Source: Tropicibacter naphthalenivorans
Lineage (GTDB): Bacteria; Pseudomonadota; Alphaproteobacteria; Rhodobacterales; Rhodobacteraceae
Direction: 5' to 3'
Length of the DNA stretch: 64,000 nucleotides
Assembly (NCBI RefSeq): GCF_900176475.1
Contig: NZ_FWXX01000001.1
Coordinates: 834,087 to 898,086, forward strand
The position numbers and the translations under genes are program-made. Below are positions 40,108-49,954 of the stretch, piece by piece; within the stretch, counting starts at the first letter, position 1; every line of letters begins with the position of its first letter. The notes beneath the pieces were generated by a model that was given only the letters and a program-made list of their open reading frames with translations, was not told where the DNA came from and made no database searches.

Positions 40108-40506
40108 CTACAGCCAATCGCGCAAAATCGGGATTAACGGAATATCAGCGGGCGGCATCGGATAGTCGCGCAACTGATTCGCACGCACCCATTTCAGCGC
40201 CTGCCCCTCTTTGGACATGGGCGTGCCCTTCCATTTGCGGCAGGCAAACAGCGGCATCAGCAGGTGGAAATCGTCGTAGGCGTGCGAGGCAAAGGTCAAC
40301 GGCGCAAGGCAGCTTTCCCAGGTGTCGATACCCAGTTCCTCTTGCAACTCGCGCACAAGGGCGGTTTCCGGGCTCTCGCCCTGTTCAACCTTGCCACCGG
40401 GGAACTCCCACAGACCGGCCATGGATTTTCCCTCGGGGCGCTGTGCCAGCAGAATGCGGCCATCGGGATCAATCAGCGCGACGGCGGAAACGAGAACGAT
40501 TTTCAT
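40108..40506 (-). CDS. mutT: 8-oxo-dGTP diphosphatase (MutT-type Nudix)
   Basis: MutT hydrolyses oxidised dGTP and prevents A:T to C:G mutations. From ATG 40506 the product has 132 residues. The Nudix box is complete (GGKVEQGESPETALVRELQEELGI), preceded by LLAQRPEGKSMAGLWEFPGG, the MutT-type substrate region. It is about 50 bp downstream of argJ on the same strand. Confidence 0.9.
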   Translation of the reverse strand: MKIVLVSAVALIDPDGRILLAQRPEGKSMAGLWEFPGGKVEQGESPETALVRELQEELGIDTWESCLAPLTFASHAYDDFHLLMPLFACRKWKGTPMSKEGQALKWVRANQLRDYPMPPADIPLIPILRDWL

Positions 40507-40557
40507 TAAACCTGCCAAAGGTAAGGGCGGCGCGCGGTCCCGCACGCCGCAATGAAT

Positions 40558-41781
40558 TTAAGACCGATAGTCGGCGTTGATCGAGATATAACCGTGGGTC
40601 AGATCGCAGGTCCAGACCGTCGCCGTGCCCTGCCCCAGACCGATATCGACGTTGATTTCGATCTCGGGCTGTTTCATCAGCGCCGCGCCGTCCTCTTCCT
40701 TGTACGACGGGGCGACCCAGCCGTTCTCGGCCACCAGCACCTCGCCAAAGCGGATGCTCAGCAGGTCGCGGTCCGCCGCTGCGCCGGACTTGCCCACCGC
40801 CATGACGACACGGCCCCAGTTGGGGTCTTCGCCCGCCACAGCGGTCTTGATCAGCGGCGAGTTGGCAATGGCCATCGCGTGGGTGCGCGCGTCGGCGTCA
40901 GAGGCCGCGCCGGTCACGTTGACCGTGACGAACTTGGTCGCGCCTTCGCCGTCCTTGACGACCTGATGCGCCAGGTCGAGGAAGACGCCGTGCATCGCCG
41001 CAGCAAAGTCTGCATTGCCGGTGACATCGACGCCAGAAGCCCCGGTCGCCGCCATCAGCAGCGTATCCGAGGTCGAGGTATCGCTGTCCACGGTGATGCA
41101 GTTAAAGGTCTTGTCAGAGATGCCAGAGGTCAGCGCCTGCAAGTCCGCACGGGCGATTTTCGCATCGGTAAAGATGTAGACCAGCATGGTCGCCATATCC
41201 GGCGCGATCATCCCCGAGCCCTTGGCCATCCCGGCGATCTTGACCGTCTTGCCATCCACCTCGATGGACGCGGTCGCGCCTTTGGGGAAGGTGTCGGTGG
41301 TCATGATCGCGTTGGCCGCCGCCTCGATCCCGCCCGCGTCCAGCGCGCCGAACAGCTCATCGACCTTGGCGGTGATGCGGTCATGCGGCAGGCGTTCGCC
41401 GATCACCCCGGTCGAGCTGGTAAAGACCCGCTCCGCAGGCAGGCCGGTGGTGGCCGCGACCGCCTCGCAGATCGCCGCGACAGAGCCTTCGCCCGCCTTG
41501 CCGGTAAAGGCATTGGAGTTGCCCGAGTTAACGATGATCGCCGCGCCCTGATCGGATTCGCCCGCGATTTTCGCCTGGCAGTCCAGCACGTTGGCCGACC
41601 GGGTGGCCGAGCGCGTGAACACGCCCGCCACCACGCTGCCCGGATCGAGCAGCGCCAGCATCACATCGGTGCGCCCCGCGTAGCGCACCCCGGCCTGCGC
41701 CGTGGCAAAGCGCACACCGTCAATGACGGGCAGCGCCGGAAAGCTGGCAGGCGCCAGCGGAGAGACAGGATATTTGCCCAA
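40558..41781 (-). CDS. argJ: Glutamate N-acetyltransferase / ornithine acetyltransferase
   Basis: ArgJ recycles the acetyl group between N-acetylornithine and glutamate in arginine synthesis, and cleaves itself at a Thr. The self-cleavage site is FTSSTGVIGERL. The 407-residue frame starts at TTG 41781, not ATG. GGAGG lies five bases before it and no in-frame ATG is closer than residue 41, so the rare start is well supported. It begins one base before the parvulin stop codon on the same strand. Confidence 0.93.
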   Translation of the reverse strand: MGKYPVSPLAPASFPALPVIDGVRFATAQAGVRYAGRTDVMLALLDPGSVVAGVFTRSATRSANVLDCQAKIAGESDQGAAIIVNSGNSNAFTGKAGEGSVAAICEAVAATTGLPAERVFTSSTGVIGERLPHDRITAKVDELFGALDAGGIEAAANAIMTTDTFPKGATASIEVDGKTVKIAGMAKGSGMIAPDMATMLVYIFTDAKIARADLQALTSGISDKTFNCITVDSDTSTSDTLLMAATGASGVDVTGNADFAAAMHGVFLDLAHQVVKDGEGATKFVTVNVTGAASDADARTHAMAIANSPLIKTAVAGEDPNWGRVVMAVGKSGAAADRDLLSIRFGEVLVAENGWVAPSYKEEDGAALMKQPEIEINVDIGLGQGTATVWTCDLTHGYISINADYRS

Positions 41782-42630
41782 TTATTCCTCCAGGAGTTCG
41801 ACGTTGGACAGGACAGAGGTGTCAAAATCAGCGATGCCCTTGCGGGTCACGTCGGCGTCGGCCACCAGCTTGGCGATGCGGTCCTGAACGGCCTGCTGCT
41901 GGATCTGCTGAACCAGCTGGCCGCGCACGGCCTCTAGCGCCGGGGCTTCTTGGGTGCGGGTCTCGTTCAGCTTGATCACGTGCCAGCCGAATTGCGTCTG
42001 CACGGGGCCGGTGACGTCGCCGGGGTTCATGGCTTCGACCGCGTTCTGGAACGGCTCGACCATCATGCCCGCCGCGAACCAGCCCAGAGAGCCGCCGTTG
42101 GGGCCGGACGGGCCGGTGGATTTGGCCTGCGCGGTGGCGGCAAAGTCTGCGCCGCCCTTGACCTCGATCAGGATCGCCTCTGCCTCTTCCTTGGTTTCCA
42201 CGAGGATGTGCGAGGCGTTGTATTCCACGCCCTTGTCACCGTCGACGTACTGCGACTTGTACAGCGCCTCGATGGCCTCATCGGTGGCGGCGCGCTCTGC
42301 GACGACGGTGATCGCCTCAGAGGCCAGCAGCGAGCGGCGCTCGTTGTCCAGCGCGACCTTGACCCGGCGGGATTCATGCGCGTCCTTGGACTGGGCCAGC
42401 GCCTCTTGCTGGACGATCTGGTCCATGATGCCTTCCCACAGGGCGTCGTTCGGCATCTGCTGGTACTGTTCGGGCAGCGTCGCGCGGATCGCCAGCATGT
42501 GACCCAGCGTGATTTCCTTGCCATTCACGGTCGCCACCACGGTGTCGGCGGTCACCTCTTCGGCGGAAACAGGCAAGGCCAGCGCAACAGACAGTGCCAC
42601 AGCGGTCAGCGTTTTGAGGGTTTTTGACAT
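41782..42630 (-). CDS. Periplasmic parvulin-type peptidyl-prolyl isomerase
   Basis: From ATG 42630 the product has 282 residues with a signal peptide (MSKTLKTLTAVALSVALALPVSA). A SurA-like N-terminal helical part is followed by a parvulin domain (YNASHILVETKEEAEAILIEVKGGADFAATAQ, then GGSLGWFAAGMMVEPFQNAV and FGWHVIKLNETR). It helps fold exported proteins. It is transcribed with argJ and diverges from secA. Confidence 0.9.
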   Translation of the reverse strand: MSKTLKTLTAVALSVALALPVSAEEVTADTVVATVNGKEITLGHMLAIRATLPEQYQQMPNDALWEGIMDQIVQQEALAQSKDAHESRRVKVALDNERRSLLASEAITVVAERAATDEAIEALYKSQYVDGDKGVEYNASHILVETKEEAEAILIEVKGGADFAATAQAKSTGPSGPNGGSLGWFAAGMMVEPFQNAVEAMNPGDVTGPVQTQFGWHVIKLNETRTQEAPALEAVRGQLVQQIQQQAVQDRIAKLVADADVTRKGIADFDTSVLSNVELLEE

Positions 42631-42802
42631 CGTTTTGTCCTTCCAGACAGGGCCGCGAGGGCGTGCGGCGTTGACACTTTCCGGCCCGCCCCTTACATGC
42701 CCAAAAGGCTCTGAGGCCGGTCGTTCCCCTATTCCATATGGGCTGTGTGAGTGGCGGGCAAGCAGATGCCGCACACGATGATGGGAACAGGTAAGCAAGA
42801 TC

Positions 42803-45526
42803 ATGCTGGGAAAACTCGCGCGGAAGGTGTTCGGAACGCCGAATGACCGAAAGATCAAGGCCACTCGACCGCTGGTGGAAAAGATCAACGCGCTGGAGCC
42901 GGAGTTTGAAAAACTCGACGACGCCGGCCTGATCGCCAAAACCGAAGAGTATAAAAAGCGCATCGCAGACGGCGAAAGCCTTGATGCGCTGCTGCCCGAA
43001 GCCTTTGCCAACTGCCGAGAGGCGGCCAAGCGCGCCCTTGGTCTGCGGGCCTTTGACGTGCAGCTGATGGGCGGGATCTTTCTGCATCAGGGCAACATCT
43101 CGGAAATGAAGACCGGCGAAGGCAAGACGCTCATGGCGACCTTTGCCGCCTATCTGAACGCGCTGACCGGGCGCGGCGTTCATGTGGTGACGGTGAACGA
43201 CTACCTCGCCCGCCGCGACGCCGAATGGATGTCCAAGGTCTACGGCGCGCTGGGTCTGTCCACCGGCGTCGTCTACCCGCGCCAGCCCGATCAGGAAAAG
43301 AAAGAGGCCTACGCAGCCGACATCACCTATGCCACCAACAACGAGCTGGGTTTTGACTATCTGCGCGACAATATGAAGTCGGACCTCGCCCAGATTTACC
43401 AGCGCGACCACTATTTCGCGATTGTCGACGAGGTGGACTCGATCCTTGTCGACGAGGCGCGCACACCGCTGATCATCTCTGGCCCCGCCGAGGACCGCTC
43501 TGAGATGTACGTCAAGATCGACAAGGTGATCCCCGAATTGCAGGACGATCACTTTACCATCGACGAAAAAGCCAAGAGCGTGACCTTTACCGACGAGGGC
43601 AACGACTTCCTCGAAGAGCGGCTGCACGCCTATGGTCTGCTGCCCGAGGGCCAGACGCTGTACGACCCCGAAAGCACCACCGTCGTTCACCACGTCAACC
43701 AGGGTCTGCGCGCGCATAAGATGTTCCAAAAGGACAAAGACTACATCGTGCGCGATGGCGAGGTTGTCCTGATCGACGAATTCACCGGGCGCATGATGGC
43801 GGGTCGCCGCCTGTCCGAAGGTCTGCATCAGGCCATCGAGGCCAAGGAAGGCTGCAACATCCAGCCCGAGAACGTGACCTTGGCGTCGGTGACCTTCCAG
43901 AACTACTTCCGTCTCTATGACAAGCTGGGCGGCATGACCGGCACCGCCGCCACCGAGGCCGAGGAATTCGCCGAGATCTACGGCCTTGGCGTGGTCGAAG
44001 TTCCCACCAACCGCCCCATCGCCCGCATCGACGAGGACGACCGCGTCTATCGCACCGCCAAGGAAAAGTACCAGGCCATCGTCCAAGAGATCAAAACCGC
44101 GCACGCCAAGGGCCAGCCGGTTCTGGTGGGCACGACCTCGATCGAAAAGTCGGAAATGCTCTCGCAGCTGCTGACAGGCGCGAACCTGCCGCACAACGTC
44201 CTGAACGCCCGCCAGCACGAGCAAGAGGCGCAGATCGTCGCCGACGCCGGCAAACTGGGCGCGATCACCATCGCGACGAACATGGCGGGCCGCGGCACCG
44301 ACATCAAACTCGGCGGCAACGTCGAGCTTCAGATCATGGACGCGATTGCCGCCGCGCCTGACCGCGACCCCGAAGAGATCCGCAAGGAAATCGAGGCGCA
44401 GCACGACGCTGACGAGCAAGCGGTCAAGGACGCGGGCGGTCTGTTCGTTCTGGCGACCGAGCGCCACGAATCGCGCCGCATCGACAACCAGCTGCGCGGC
44501 CGCTCTGGCCGTCAGGGTGACCCGGGCCGCTCGGCCTTTTTCCTGTCGCTGGACGACGACCTGATGCGCATCTTTGGCTCGGAACGTCTGGACAAGGTGC
44601 TGTCGACCCTCGGCATGAAAGAGGGCGAGGCAATCGTCCACCCGTGGGTGAACAAGTCGCTCGAACGCGCGCAGGCCAAGGTCGAAGGCCGCAACTTTGA
44701 CATCCGCAAGCAGCTGCTGAAGTTCGACGACGTGATGAACGACCAGCGCAAGGTGATCTTTGGCCAGCGCCGCGAGATCATGGAAGCCGAGGATCAGTCC
44801 GAGATCGTCGAAGATATGCGCCACGAGGTCATCGAAGAGCTGGTGGACATCTACTGCCCGCCCAAGGCCTACGCCGACCAGTGGAACATGCAGGGGCTCT
44901 ATGCCGCCTGTATCGAAAAGCTGGGGCTCGACCTGCCGATCATCGGTTGGGCCGAAGAGGACGGCGTCGATCAGGACGTGGTGATGCAGCGCATCGAAGA
45001 AGCCTCTGACGCGATGATGGCCGAAAAGACCGAAGCCTTTGGCGCCGACACCATGCGCAACATCGAAAAGCAGGTGTTGCTCCAGACCATCGACGCCAAG
45101 TGGCGCGAGCACCTGCTGACGCTGGAACACCTGCGCTCGGTTGTGGGCTTCCGTGGCTATGCGCAGCGCGACCCGCTGAACGAGTACAAGAACGAGGCCT
45201 TCCAGCTGTTCGAAAACATGCTCGACAGCCTGCGCGAGCAGGTGACCAGCCAGTTGGCGCAGGTCCGCCCGATGACCGAAGAAGAGCAGCGCCAGCTGAT
45301 GCAGCAGATGATTGCCCAGCAACAGGCCGCTGCCGCTGCAGCCCAGGGCGCGACCGCCTCGCACGAGCCGGTCCTGCCCACCGCCGAGGATACCCCGGTG
45401 CAAGAGCCCTTGGTGGCGGGCTTTGACGAGAGTGATCCGTCCACCTGGGGCGAGCCGGGCCGCAACGACCCCTGCCCCTGCGGGTCGGGCAAAAAGTTCA
45501 AACACTGCCACGGCTCGCTTGTCTAA
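42803..45526 (+). CDS. secA: Preprotein translocase ATPase SecA
   Basis: SecA drives proteins through SecYEG. The 907-residue product has [13 protein letters not shown] (Walker A region), [16 protein letters not shown] (DEAD-type box), [14 protein letters not shown] and the C-terminal zinc motif [14 protein letters not shown], which binds SecB and phospholipids. The gene is complete. Its stop is 10 bp before the left end of the Tn7-like element, so any native secA terminator has been displaced to beyond the insertion. Confidence 0.97.
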   Translation: MLGKLARKVFGTPNDRKIKATRPLVEKINALEPEFEKLDDAGLIAKTEEYKKRIADGESLDALLPEAFANCREAAKRALGLRAFDVQLMGGIFLHQGNISEMKTGEGKTLMATFAAYLNALTGRGVHVVTVNDYLARRDAEWMSKVYGALGLSTGVVYPRQPDQEKKEAYAADITYATNNELGFDYLRDNMKSDLAQIYQRDHYFAIVDEVDSILVDEARTPLIISGPAEDRSEMYVKIDKVIPELQDDHFTIDEKAKSVTFTDEGNDFLEERLHAYGLLPEGQTLYDPESTTVVHHVNQGLRAHKMFQKDKDYIVRDGEVVLIDEFTGRMMAGRRLSEGLHQAIEAKEGCNIQPENVTLASVTFQNYFRLYDKLGGMTGTAATEAEEFAEIYGLGVVEVPTNRPIARIDEDDRVYRTAKEKYQAIVQEIKTAHAKGQPVLVGTTSIEKSEMLSQLLTGANLPHNVLNARQHEQEAQIVADAGKLGAITIATNMAGRGTDIKLGGNVELQIMDAIAAAPDRDPEEIRKEIEAQHDADEQAVKDAGGLFVLATERHESRRIDNQLRGRSGRQGDPGRSAFFLSLDDDLMRIFGSERLDKVLSTLGMKEGEAIVHPWVNKSLERAQAKVEGRNFDIRKQLLKFDDVMNDQRKVIFGQRREIMEAEDQSEIVEDMRHEVIEELVDIYCPPKAYADQWNMQGLYAACIEKLGLDLPIIGWAEEDGVDQDVVMQRIEEASDAMMAEKTEAFGADTMRNIEKQVLLQTIDAKWREHLLTLEHLRSVVGFRGYAQRDPLNEYKNEAFQLFENMLDSLREQVTSQLAQVRPMTEEEQRQLMQQMIAQQQAAAAAAQGATASHEPVLPTAEDTPVQEPLVAGFDESDPSTWGEPGRNDPCPCGSGKKFKHCHGSLV

Positions 45527-45530
45527 GCTG

Positions 45531-45536
45531 GCGCTT
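45531..45536. repeat. Target-site duplication, left copy (GCGCTT)
   Basis: GCGCTT stands directly before the left terminus of the transposon and recurs at 63064-63069 directly after the right terminus. The duplication is six bases, or five if one T is excluded. Confidence 0.75.
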
Positions 45537-45617
45537 TGAAGAAGACGGCGAAGTTTGTCCCAAATCGGGGAAAGTTTGTCCCGAAGTTTGTATATAGGGG
45601 TGCCGAAAGGCGCCCCT
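45537..45617 (+). repeat. Left transposon end: inverted repeat, transposase-type sites and hairpin
   Basis: The terminus TGAAGAAGACGGC is followed by GAAGTTTGTCCC (45550-45561), AAAGTTTGTCCC (45571-45582, 21 bp on) and a partial GAAGTTTGTAT (45583-45593). A stem AGGGGTGCC/GGCGCCCCT with a GAAA loop follows at 45596-45617. The repeated sites are presumed TnsB binding sites. The GAAGACG element is reminiscent of Tn402/Tn5053 ends. Confidence 0.8.
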
Positions 45618-45639
45618 ACTTCATTTAGAGGGGCGATTA

Positions 45640-46011
45640 AGGAAATTTTAATTCATGCGGCAAGGTGCAGGGGATGTTCTGACCCGGTGCTGGAAGTGCG
45701 AAGCATCGGCACGGGGTACGGTCATGCCGAGGGATAATGCCTGATGACACGCCCAGGCAAGCTATCCATTCAGGCCCTCTGATCTTACGCGGAACCTCGA
45801 GTCTTCATGGCATTCAGCGGCCATGGAACTTTGATCACCGCCCAGCAGGTACGGGGTGATTGACAAAAAGGGGCGGCTTCCGGACATTCGCTGCGCTTGC
45901 GAGCAAATAAAGGTGCTGTCGAATAGCGGACCTTGGTATGCGCGAACAATGGCAAAGGTTGGGAATAGCGTGTCATTCTGCCAGCGCAGACGGACCAGAT
46001 CTTCAGAAAAA
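45640..46011. other. Non-coding stretch inside the left transposon end
   Basis: I see no credible gene, repeat or RNA here. Open frames on both strands lack ribosome binding sites and recognisable sequence. Confidence 0.5.
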
Positions 46012-47946
46012 TCAGCCAATCCACTCTTCTGGAACTAAGGCAGGTGGTTTTGTCCAAGGCGGCTCAACCAAGGCTTCCTGAAACCAGTCGTCTCTGAGGT
46101 TGGCATGCTCGGTAACGATGATTTGAAAGTCCTGCACATGATCTCTCGTGTACTCGTATAGAAGTCGGAAGAGCCTGCGAACAGTTTCCATGTCGGCGTC
46201 GCTTTCGGTCCTTTCAACTGAGCCGCCCACTGACCTGTAGACTTCTTCACTCGGAAAGTAGACTTGCGACGGTTGGTCAATCATAAGAAAACGAGGAATT
46301 GGGTGGTCGCCAGCGGCGGCATAACGATGAAGCGCCAGAATCGCACCGAGATGATACGCAAGATGGTTCTCTCCCCCACCTGTTCTCTCCATGTATGTTA
46401 GACGGTCTGGGCGATCGAACACGATCGTCAAATTACGAAGGTCAAGCCGTGCCGGGAACTTCCCGAATTCGCCTCCCAGCCTGGATATATAGTTCGAAAT
46501 CATCGAAGAAATACCATTAATCACCGAAAGCAATCGTTCTTGACCATTATCACGCCCGATTTGGCCTTCGAGAGCTGCAATTCTGGTTTCGAGACGCAAT
46601 TGAGTGCGCTCGAGGCGCAAAATTTCTTCGTCTGATACGAAATTTTCCAAAAATAGACTAATGCGTCCAACGACACGCGCGGCCGCTGCATTTCGGCCAC
46701 CCAGTTCGGCAATCTGTTCGATAGCGGATATTGCGGCTCCAAGTTCTTCTTGTTTCGTCAGTATCGATTGACTGATGCGATCGATCTCGCCTTCCCTTTC
46801 CAAGATAAATGCCTCGAGATTCGGCTTGTTGGACTCAATTGTCGCCAGTTCCTCATCAAGTTTAGAGAGTTCATTGAGCAAAGCGGCTGCGATAGGTGTG
46901 TCAAATTCGTCTTCTTTGCTCAAAAATGGCCATTGCCAGCCGCCCTCAGCACTGCGAGGTAATGCGTTAATGGAAGCCAAGCGATCTCTTTGCTCGTTGG
47001 CTTCGAACTCAAAGTCCGACGCCCGCATTGCGAATTTCTTTGCACTCTCAATCTGCTTGCGAATACTCTGTCTGTCCTCCCGAAGCTGAACCAGCTGGTC
47101 CTCTAGGGCTGAAACTAGACTGCCATCCTCTTCCGGTATGGGGCTCGGCCTCCAATCTAAGGCACCTCGCAGAACATCAATTACTGAGGTTTCATTGATC
47201 TCTTCGCCATGGAATATGCCAACGGACCTTGCCTCCGACAACAGACTAAGGCTCCGATCCGTTGACAGCTCAACATCCATTCTGGCTTGATCTAAGCTCT
47301 TCTGGTTGATTCTGGCCTGCCGCTGAAGAGACCTTAGTTCGGCTGTCAGTTTTAATTTCTCTATAGATCTTGCGCCAAAGAGGATCGGAAATGTATCCCT
47401 AATGGCTCGAGGTTGGTGATCCTCGTTCTGCCGATAAAACAGTTGGTCTTTACTCGCCACAAAAGTTTGTTTCTGAAACAAGTAATAAAAGGTGTGCTTT
47501 ATGTTCGCTTCGAAACTTGCCCGTGAATGCCCCATCTCAACATCAGTTGTATTTTCCGGTATGCCCAACAACCGCGATAACAGCCTCCCAACACCATCAT
47601 CATTATCGTTGATCAGCAGCTCATCGAAATTCGGAGGCTGAACGTTTAAGCCCCGCTTCACCATCGCAGTGCTGCACTCGTCTGCCCCCGGCTTCGGAGC
47701 TGGCTTTGCAACCAACACCTGTTCTCCGTTGAACTGAAAGACCACAGCATACCAAGATACGTTCTCTTCGATCACACCATCAGGGATTTTGAATGTTGAT
47801 CGGCCCATACAGTACTCGATGATATCAGAGAGGGCAGATTTACCAGTTGAGGAACGGCCAGTGATAACATTCAGACCATTGGTATTAAAGCGTAGATCTC
47901 TCCGCTCACCAGAAAGACTGAAAATATGTATCGAAGCGATTTTCAT
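46012..47946 (-). CDS. ABC-3C system SMC-like ATPase (DUF3732)
   Basis: The 644-residue protein has an N-terminal P-loop GRSSTGKS (30-37) in LNVITGRSSTGKSALSDIIE and a long central coiled coil (about 200-430). A C-terminal ABC half carries PRFLMIDQPSQVYFP (Walker B near 554-557), the signature ending of DUF3732. It belongs to the ABC three-component conflict systems. Its start overlaps the middle component by ATGA. It probably senses a nucleoprotein structure and controls the effector encoded first in the operon. Base use is AT-richer than in secA. Confidence 0.82.
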   Translation of the reverse strand: MKIASIHIFSLSGERRDLRFNTNGLNVITGRSSTGKSALSDIIEYCMGRSTFKIPDGVIEENVSWYAVVFQFNGEQVLVAKPAPKPGADECSTAMVKRGLNVQPPNFDELLINDNDDGVGRLLSRLLGIPENTTDVEMGHSRASFEANIKHTFYYLFQKQTFVASKDQLFYRQNEDHQPRAIRDTFPILFGARSIEKLKLTAELRSLQRQARINQKSLDQARMDVELSTDRSLSLLSEARSVGIFHGEEINETSVIDVLRGALDWRPSPIPEEDGSLVSALEDQLVQLREDRQSIRKQIESAKKFAMRASDFEFEANEQRDRLASINALPRSAEGGWQWPFLSKEDEFDTPIAAALLNELSKLDEELATIESNKPNLEAFILEREGEIDRISQSILTKQEELGAAISAIEQIAELGGRNAAAARVVGRISLFLENFVSDEEILRLERTQLRLETRIAALEGQIGRDNGQERLLSVINGISSMISNYISRLGGEFGKFPARLDLRNLTIVFDRPDRLTYMERTGGGENHLAYHLGAILALHRYAAAGDHPIPRFLMIDQPSQVYFPSEEVYRSVGGSVERTESDADMETVRRLFRLLYEYTRDHVQDFQIIVTEHANLRDDWFQEALVEPPWTKPPALVPEEWIG

Positions 47947-48431
47947 GGTCGCACCCCTAAAGAAGCATAAATCGTCGCACGGTCAGAAATCCGAGAAAAT
48001 TGACGACCTAGATATTTGGCAACTTGCTGGCATTCGCGGGTTTCGTCTGTACCGCTTACAGTCTTTCTTACAGTCTTGGGACGTAAAGAAAGTGCGCCTT
48101 GGTCGTTTACGTCAATGCAGCCCTTTTTCGCGAGAAGCGCCAAACCTTCCTGACAAAACGGAAACATGCTTCTGGCGCGTTCCGGGAACCCGACAAGCAG
48201 CTGAGGATGTTCCTCCACCACCTTCAAGAAGTAGCTCCTATTGGATTTCGCTAGGATCAATCGTGTGTTCTTATGCAAGCACAGGGGCAAAATGAGCAGC
48301 GAGAGAGAATGCGGGAGCGGCTTGCCTGACGTGACAACGTGCTCGTCGATCGCACGAGCTATCAACAGTCCACAGAACGCAGGGTTGAATAGATTTTTTA
48401 CCTCGAAGGGTCGTTTGGACCAAGGCTTCAA
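47943..48431 (-). CDS. ABC-3C system middle component
   Basis: The 162-residue protein (MKPWSKRPFEVKNLFNPAFCGLLIARAIDEHV) is the small helical middle component of ABC three-component systems, recognised by its opening NLFNPAFCGLLI, by PLPHSLSLLILPLCLH and by its place between the other two genes. It overlaps both neighbours by four bases (ATGA), so the three are strictly coupled. It is thought to bridge the ATPase and the effector. Confidence 0.75.
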   Translation of the reverse strand: MKPWSKRPFEVKNLFNPAFCGLLIARAIDEHVVTSGKPLPHSLSLLILPLCLHKNTRLILAKSNRSYFLKVVEEHPQLLVGFPERARSMFPFCQEGLALLAKKGCIDVNDQGALSLRPKTVRKTVSGTDETRECQQVAKYLGRQFSRISDRATIYASLGVRP

Positions 48432-49630
48432 CTTGCACCCTCCAGCACCGTTTCAATTCTCTCCAAAAATTTTGGATGCCAGTAAACTCTCGGCAAAGGT
48501 CGGCCATTTGCCAAAATGTGAAACGCTCCTCTCACCACATATGGCTCGGTCACACGTTCGCGAATCCGGAGGTTGCTTGTCTCAAATTCCGCCCATCTAA
48601 ATATCTCTTTTCCTGCAGCAACCAATTTGTCTTCGGCTTCGTCGGCACTCAGAGACTCGACAACAAAATCCTTGTACCGCTGCCATTCTTCCACCAACCG
48701 ATCTTCGTACTCTTCCATTTCTCCAGCAACCAAAAGATCTTCTCGTGCCCAACTGGAGCGTTGTTGAAAAGCTCGGTAGTAGTCAATAATCGCAGATTGG
48801 ATTCTACTTGTAGATGTACCCAAGAGCCGCAACTGTTTAACAAAAAGCCGATCGTCTGATTCTGGATCAACTCCCTTTGGGCGCTTCCCCAAAAAGGTTA
48901 TTGGTAAATTGTCTGACCGGTATTCCTCAGCAATCGCTGACAACTTGTCAGATACTTCTGCTCCGTAAATCGGATCAGTCTTCTCTCCAGCAATTTGACG
49001 AACAGCGAGGTCATTCCACCAGCCTTCGAGTCGCTCAATTACAGCTTGACGATGTTCGCGCCTTACAGGTCTTAACAACCTGTCCGATAGAAGTTCAGGT
49101 ATTTCCGTTATGCGTGGGTTCGCGTCAAAAATAGATACCCTGCCGATGAAGTCGAGACGTTCCTCTTCGGTCAACTTTTCATATGCGACCTTGATCTCGC
49201 CAACGATTTTCGCAGCACTCTTGGCCATCGCTGCTTCGAAGCTAGCTTTGGTCGCTACTATCGGAGTGCTAGATTCTTCCAAGAAGTCGCGAAGAAAGGA
49301 ATTTTCAGCCACATTTGCAGTTGTGAACAGGTAGAACCGAAGAGGGCTTGTGGAGCGACCAGACGCACTGAAACGTTCAAGCCATATTCTGACAGATTTC
49401 CAGAAATCTGTGGCCAAATCAGTTAGATTTTCGCCCGGTGTTTTGTGCTTTAGGGATCCAAGAGACCGGCTCTGTCCATCTTCGACAAACTCAAGGTCAT
49501 CTTGTCCTTCGATGAGTACGCCAGTGCGTTCAGGTTCCTCAACAAGTTTCAGGAGCGCCAATCGAGGCTGGTAAATGTAACCAAGACCTTGCGGTCCAGC
49601 CGAATACTTGTCCCCCGACCCAACGCTCAA
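48428..49630 (-). CDS. ABC-3C system effector with nuclease-like N-terminus
   Basis: This 400-residue protein is the first gene of the operon and begins at a TTG (49630), as no in-frame ATG is near. The N-terminal GLGYIYQPRLALLKLVEE, IEGQDDLEF (Glu41, Asp45) and GSLKHKT (Lys61/63) resemble the Cap4-like PD-(D/E)xK endonuclease fold. The C-terminal region (HILANGRPLPRVYWHPKFLERIETVLEG) matches the conserved ABC-3C C-terminal domain. I infer a DNA-cutting effector released or activated by the ATPase. The active-site assignment is tentative. Confidence 0.72.
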   Translation of the reverse strand: MSVGSGDKYSAGPQGLGYIYQPRLALLKLVEEPERTGVLIEGQDDLEFVEDGQSRSLGSLKHKTPGENLTDLATDFWKSVRIWLERFSASGRSTSPLRFYLFTTANVAENSFLRDFLEESSTPIVATKASFEAAMAKSAAKIVGEIKVAYEKLTEEERLDFIGRVSIFDANPRITEIPELLSDRLLRPVRREHRQAVIERLEGWWNDLAVRQIAGEKTDPIYGAEVSDKLSAIAEEYRSDNLPITFLGKRPKGVDPESDDRLFVKQLRLLGTSTSRIQSAIIDYYRAFQQRSSWAREDLLVAGEMEEYEDRLVEEWQRYKDFVVESLSADEAEDKLVAAGKEIFRWAEFETSNLRIRERVTEPYVVRGAFHILANGRPLPRVYWHPKFLERIETVLEGAS

Positions 49631-49954
49631 ATCAATTTCTCATTCTATTTATGACGCTTGGGGGCCGATCGTGCCTTTCGTCGGCATTACCCAAAGTTGA
49701 AAATCCACAAAACGACCGTAAATTGAGGGAAACTATTTGCCAAGCGTTTTTCTGTTAGGTTTGTCCCATCCAGCCATCGTTTAAGACCTCAAGAATAAGC
49801 GCGGCTCGACAACGTCTGCTTCCGAAAATCTGCACTGCAGCATCGATACAGCAGGTCCATAGCCAAAATGGGCCGAACGCGTAGGGTCCGACGTTGCGGC
49901 TCGTTCCCGTCTGACGCTGCCGCGGCGCAAGACCGATTCGAACCCATAAAAGCC
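49631..49954. other. Intergenic region between DUF3800 and ABC-3C genes
   Basis: The 324 bp hold no gene. They should contain the ABC-3C promoter. One solitary transposase-type sequence, AGGTTTGTCCCA (49757-49768), resembles the end sites and may be a remnant or chance. Confidence 0.45.

Noticed and set aside
45785..46057. Minus-strand frames near the left transposon end
   Set aside because: Cys/Arg-rich translations without family resemblance and overlapping the ABC-3C ATPase stop.
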